Below are positions 7,287 to 7,904 of a stretch of 7,904 nt of DNA, in pieces. The first letter of the stretch is position 1. The number at the start of each line of letters is the position of its first letter. The DNA comes from an uncultured Clostridia bacterium (GTDB taxonomy: Bacteria; Bacillota; Clostridia; TANB77; CAG-508), in NCBI GenBank assembly GCA_947589135.1, contig CANPZT010000060.1, positions 1-7,904 on the forward strand, written 5' to 3'. Below the pieces are notes generated by a model. The model had not been told where the DNA came from and did no database searches. It saw only the letters and a list, made by a program, of their open reading frames with translations. The position numbers were made by a program, and so were the translations under genes.

Positions 7287-7715
7287 TTATCTAGATTCAT
7301 GTCCATTATCATATTTTTTCATTCTTTTTTCTAAATCTATTACTAACTGAGAATTTCCATATCTATTTCTGTATGGATTACTAACTTTTGTTGATTTATC
7401 ATAATTTTCCATATCAGATAATTGTTGTCTTAAATTTTGCACTTTTTTTCGTCTATTCATTTCTTTTTCATCTAATTCAACAGTTCCAACTAATTGTATA
7501 CTTCCTTCATCTACATATTTATCTAAAGTTTTCATATCTATTTTTAATTTTTCACTTATCTCTCTTAATTTTGTTCCTGGATGTTTTTCTAAATATTTTT
7601 TTATTGCATAAATTTTTACTGAATCACCTTTATATTTTAAACAATTAGAACATACATCTATATCTAATGCTTGTATACCTTCATGTTTACAAAATCTACA
7701 TTTCATATATGGCAT
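7287..7715 (-). CDS. Zinc-ribbon / helix-turn-helix protein resembling YvyF-type flagellar-operon regulators (142 aa)
   Basis: The start is the ATG at 7715-7713, placed by AAAGGAGGA with its core 8 nt away. An in-frame ATG at 7754 lacks a ribosome site and lies at the predicted transcription start. Residues 6-25 hold a four-cysteine knuckle, C6-x2-C9-x12-C22-x2-C25, likely binding one zinc. Residues about 33-75 form a helix-turn-helix (KYLEKHPGTKLREISEKLKI, then a helix ending in VDEGSI). Residues 80-105 are charged and likely helical, and the tail is basic. The order, size and the Y-L-x-x-x-P-G-T-x-x-x-E-I-S wording match the YvyF/TIGR03826 family, found in flagellar operons of Bacillus and Clostridia and poorly understood. 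No flagellar gene is visible here, so a flagellar role is uncertain. It has its own promoter and terminator and is not cotranscribed with the M60 operon. With no signal peptide it should be cytoplasmic. Confidence 0.85.
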   Translation of the reverse strand: MPYMKCRFCKHEGIQALDIDVCSNCLKYKGDSVKIYAIKKYLEKHPGTKLREISEKLKIDMKTLDKYVDEGSIQLVGTVELDEKEMNRRKKVQNLRQQLSDMENYDKSTKVSNPYRNRYGNSQLVIDLEKRMKKYDNGHESR

Positions 7716-7722
7716 ATCTTTT

Positions 7723-7731
7723 TCCTCCTTT
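7723..7731 (-). promoter_or_regulatory. Ribosome binding site that fixes the start of the zinc-ribbon/HTH gene
   Basis: The minus strand reads AAAGGAGGA, with GGAGG 8 nt before the ATG at 7715. It shortens the longest open frame by 13 residues, to MPYMKC. Confidence 0.85.
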
Positions 7732-7764
7732 ACAATCAAATATTTATAAATCAATACTAATCTA

Positions 7765-7793
7765 ATTATACACCATTTGTTAAGATTTTACAA
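7765..7793 (-). promoter_or_regulatory. Sigma-A-type promoter of the zinc-ribbon/HTH gene
   Basis: The minus strand has TTGTAA (7793-7788), a 17-nt spacer and a perfect TATAAT (7770-7765). Transcription would start near 7758, giving a leader of about 42 nt. I see no gene or clear structure in the remaining 7794-7904. Confidence 0.65.
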
Positions 7794-7904
7794 GACCCAT
7801 CAAAACTCCTAATAATTATAAATAATACTGAGAAGTGAAAAGTTAAATGCAATTATTTAAACATATAATATATTTTAGTCTTACATATGCTCTTAATGTA
7901 CAAC

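Noticed and set aside
7388..7648. Plus-strand 86-codon hydrophobic frame
   Set aside because: It is antisense to the zinc-ribbon/HTH gene, which has a ribosome site, promoter, terminator and a recognisable domain order.
7778..7798. Minus-strand six-codon frame MGLVKS after an AGGAG, as a possible leader peptide
   Set aside because: It overlaps the -35 box and spacer of the zinc-ribbon gene promoter and would be upstream of that transcription start. There is no attenuator hairpin, so it is most likely chance.
1..7904. CRISPR arrays, insertion sequences, tRNA or rRNA genes
   Set aside because: No regularly spaced repeats, transposase-like frames, terminal inverted repeats or tRNA-like arms were seen. 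The only repeats found are short hairpins and one 13-bp duplication.

Overview
The window is very AT-rich, every supported gene lies on the minus strand, and the ribosome binding sites are strong Gram-positive ones (AGGAGG, AAAGGGGG). This suggests a low-GC Bacillota genome, probably an uncultured host-associated Clostridia-like bacterium. The host association is inferred mainly from the gene content, a secreted mucin-type M60 metalloprotease. The taxon cannot be named from the sequence alone.

In transcription order (right to left) the layout is as follows. (1) A 142-residue cytoplasmic protein with a four-cysteine zinc ribbon and a helix-turn-helix, resembling the YvyF family of flagellar-operon regulators. 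It has its own promoter (7765-7793) and hairpin terminator (7196-7242). (2) A two-gene operon read from a well-formed promoter at 7104-7132. Its leader holds a perfect 8-bp stem-loop. The first gene (1429-7026) encodes a secreted 1865-residue multidomain M60 peptidase that carries a dockerin. The second (525-1400), only 28 nt downstream, encodes a 291-residue protein with a signal peptide, a cohesin-like beta domain, a low-complexity linker and a C-terminal membrane anchor. A strong hairpin terminator follows at 440-488. (3) A short unit at the left edge: a 50-residue small membrane protein (104-256) with an excellent ribosome binding site, then the start of another gene that runs off the window at base 1.

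The central idea is that the two operon genes may form a minimal cellulosome-like surface system. The huge protease has no membrane anchor or sorting signal of its own but carries a dockerin. Its operon partner is a membrane-anchored protein whose ectodomain looks like a cohesin. If the two bind, the protease would be held at the cell surface by a dedicated one-cohesin anchor while its discoidin-like and fibronectin III modules contact host glycoprotein. The dockerin and M60 calls rest on clear motifs. The cohesin call is a pattern-level judgement and is the key point to test.
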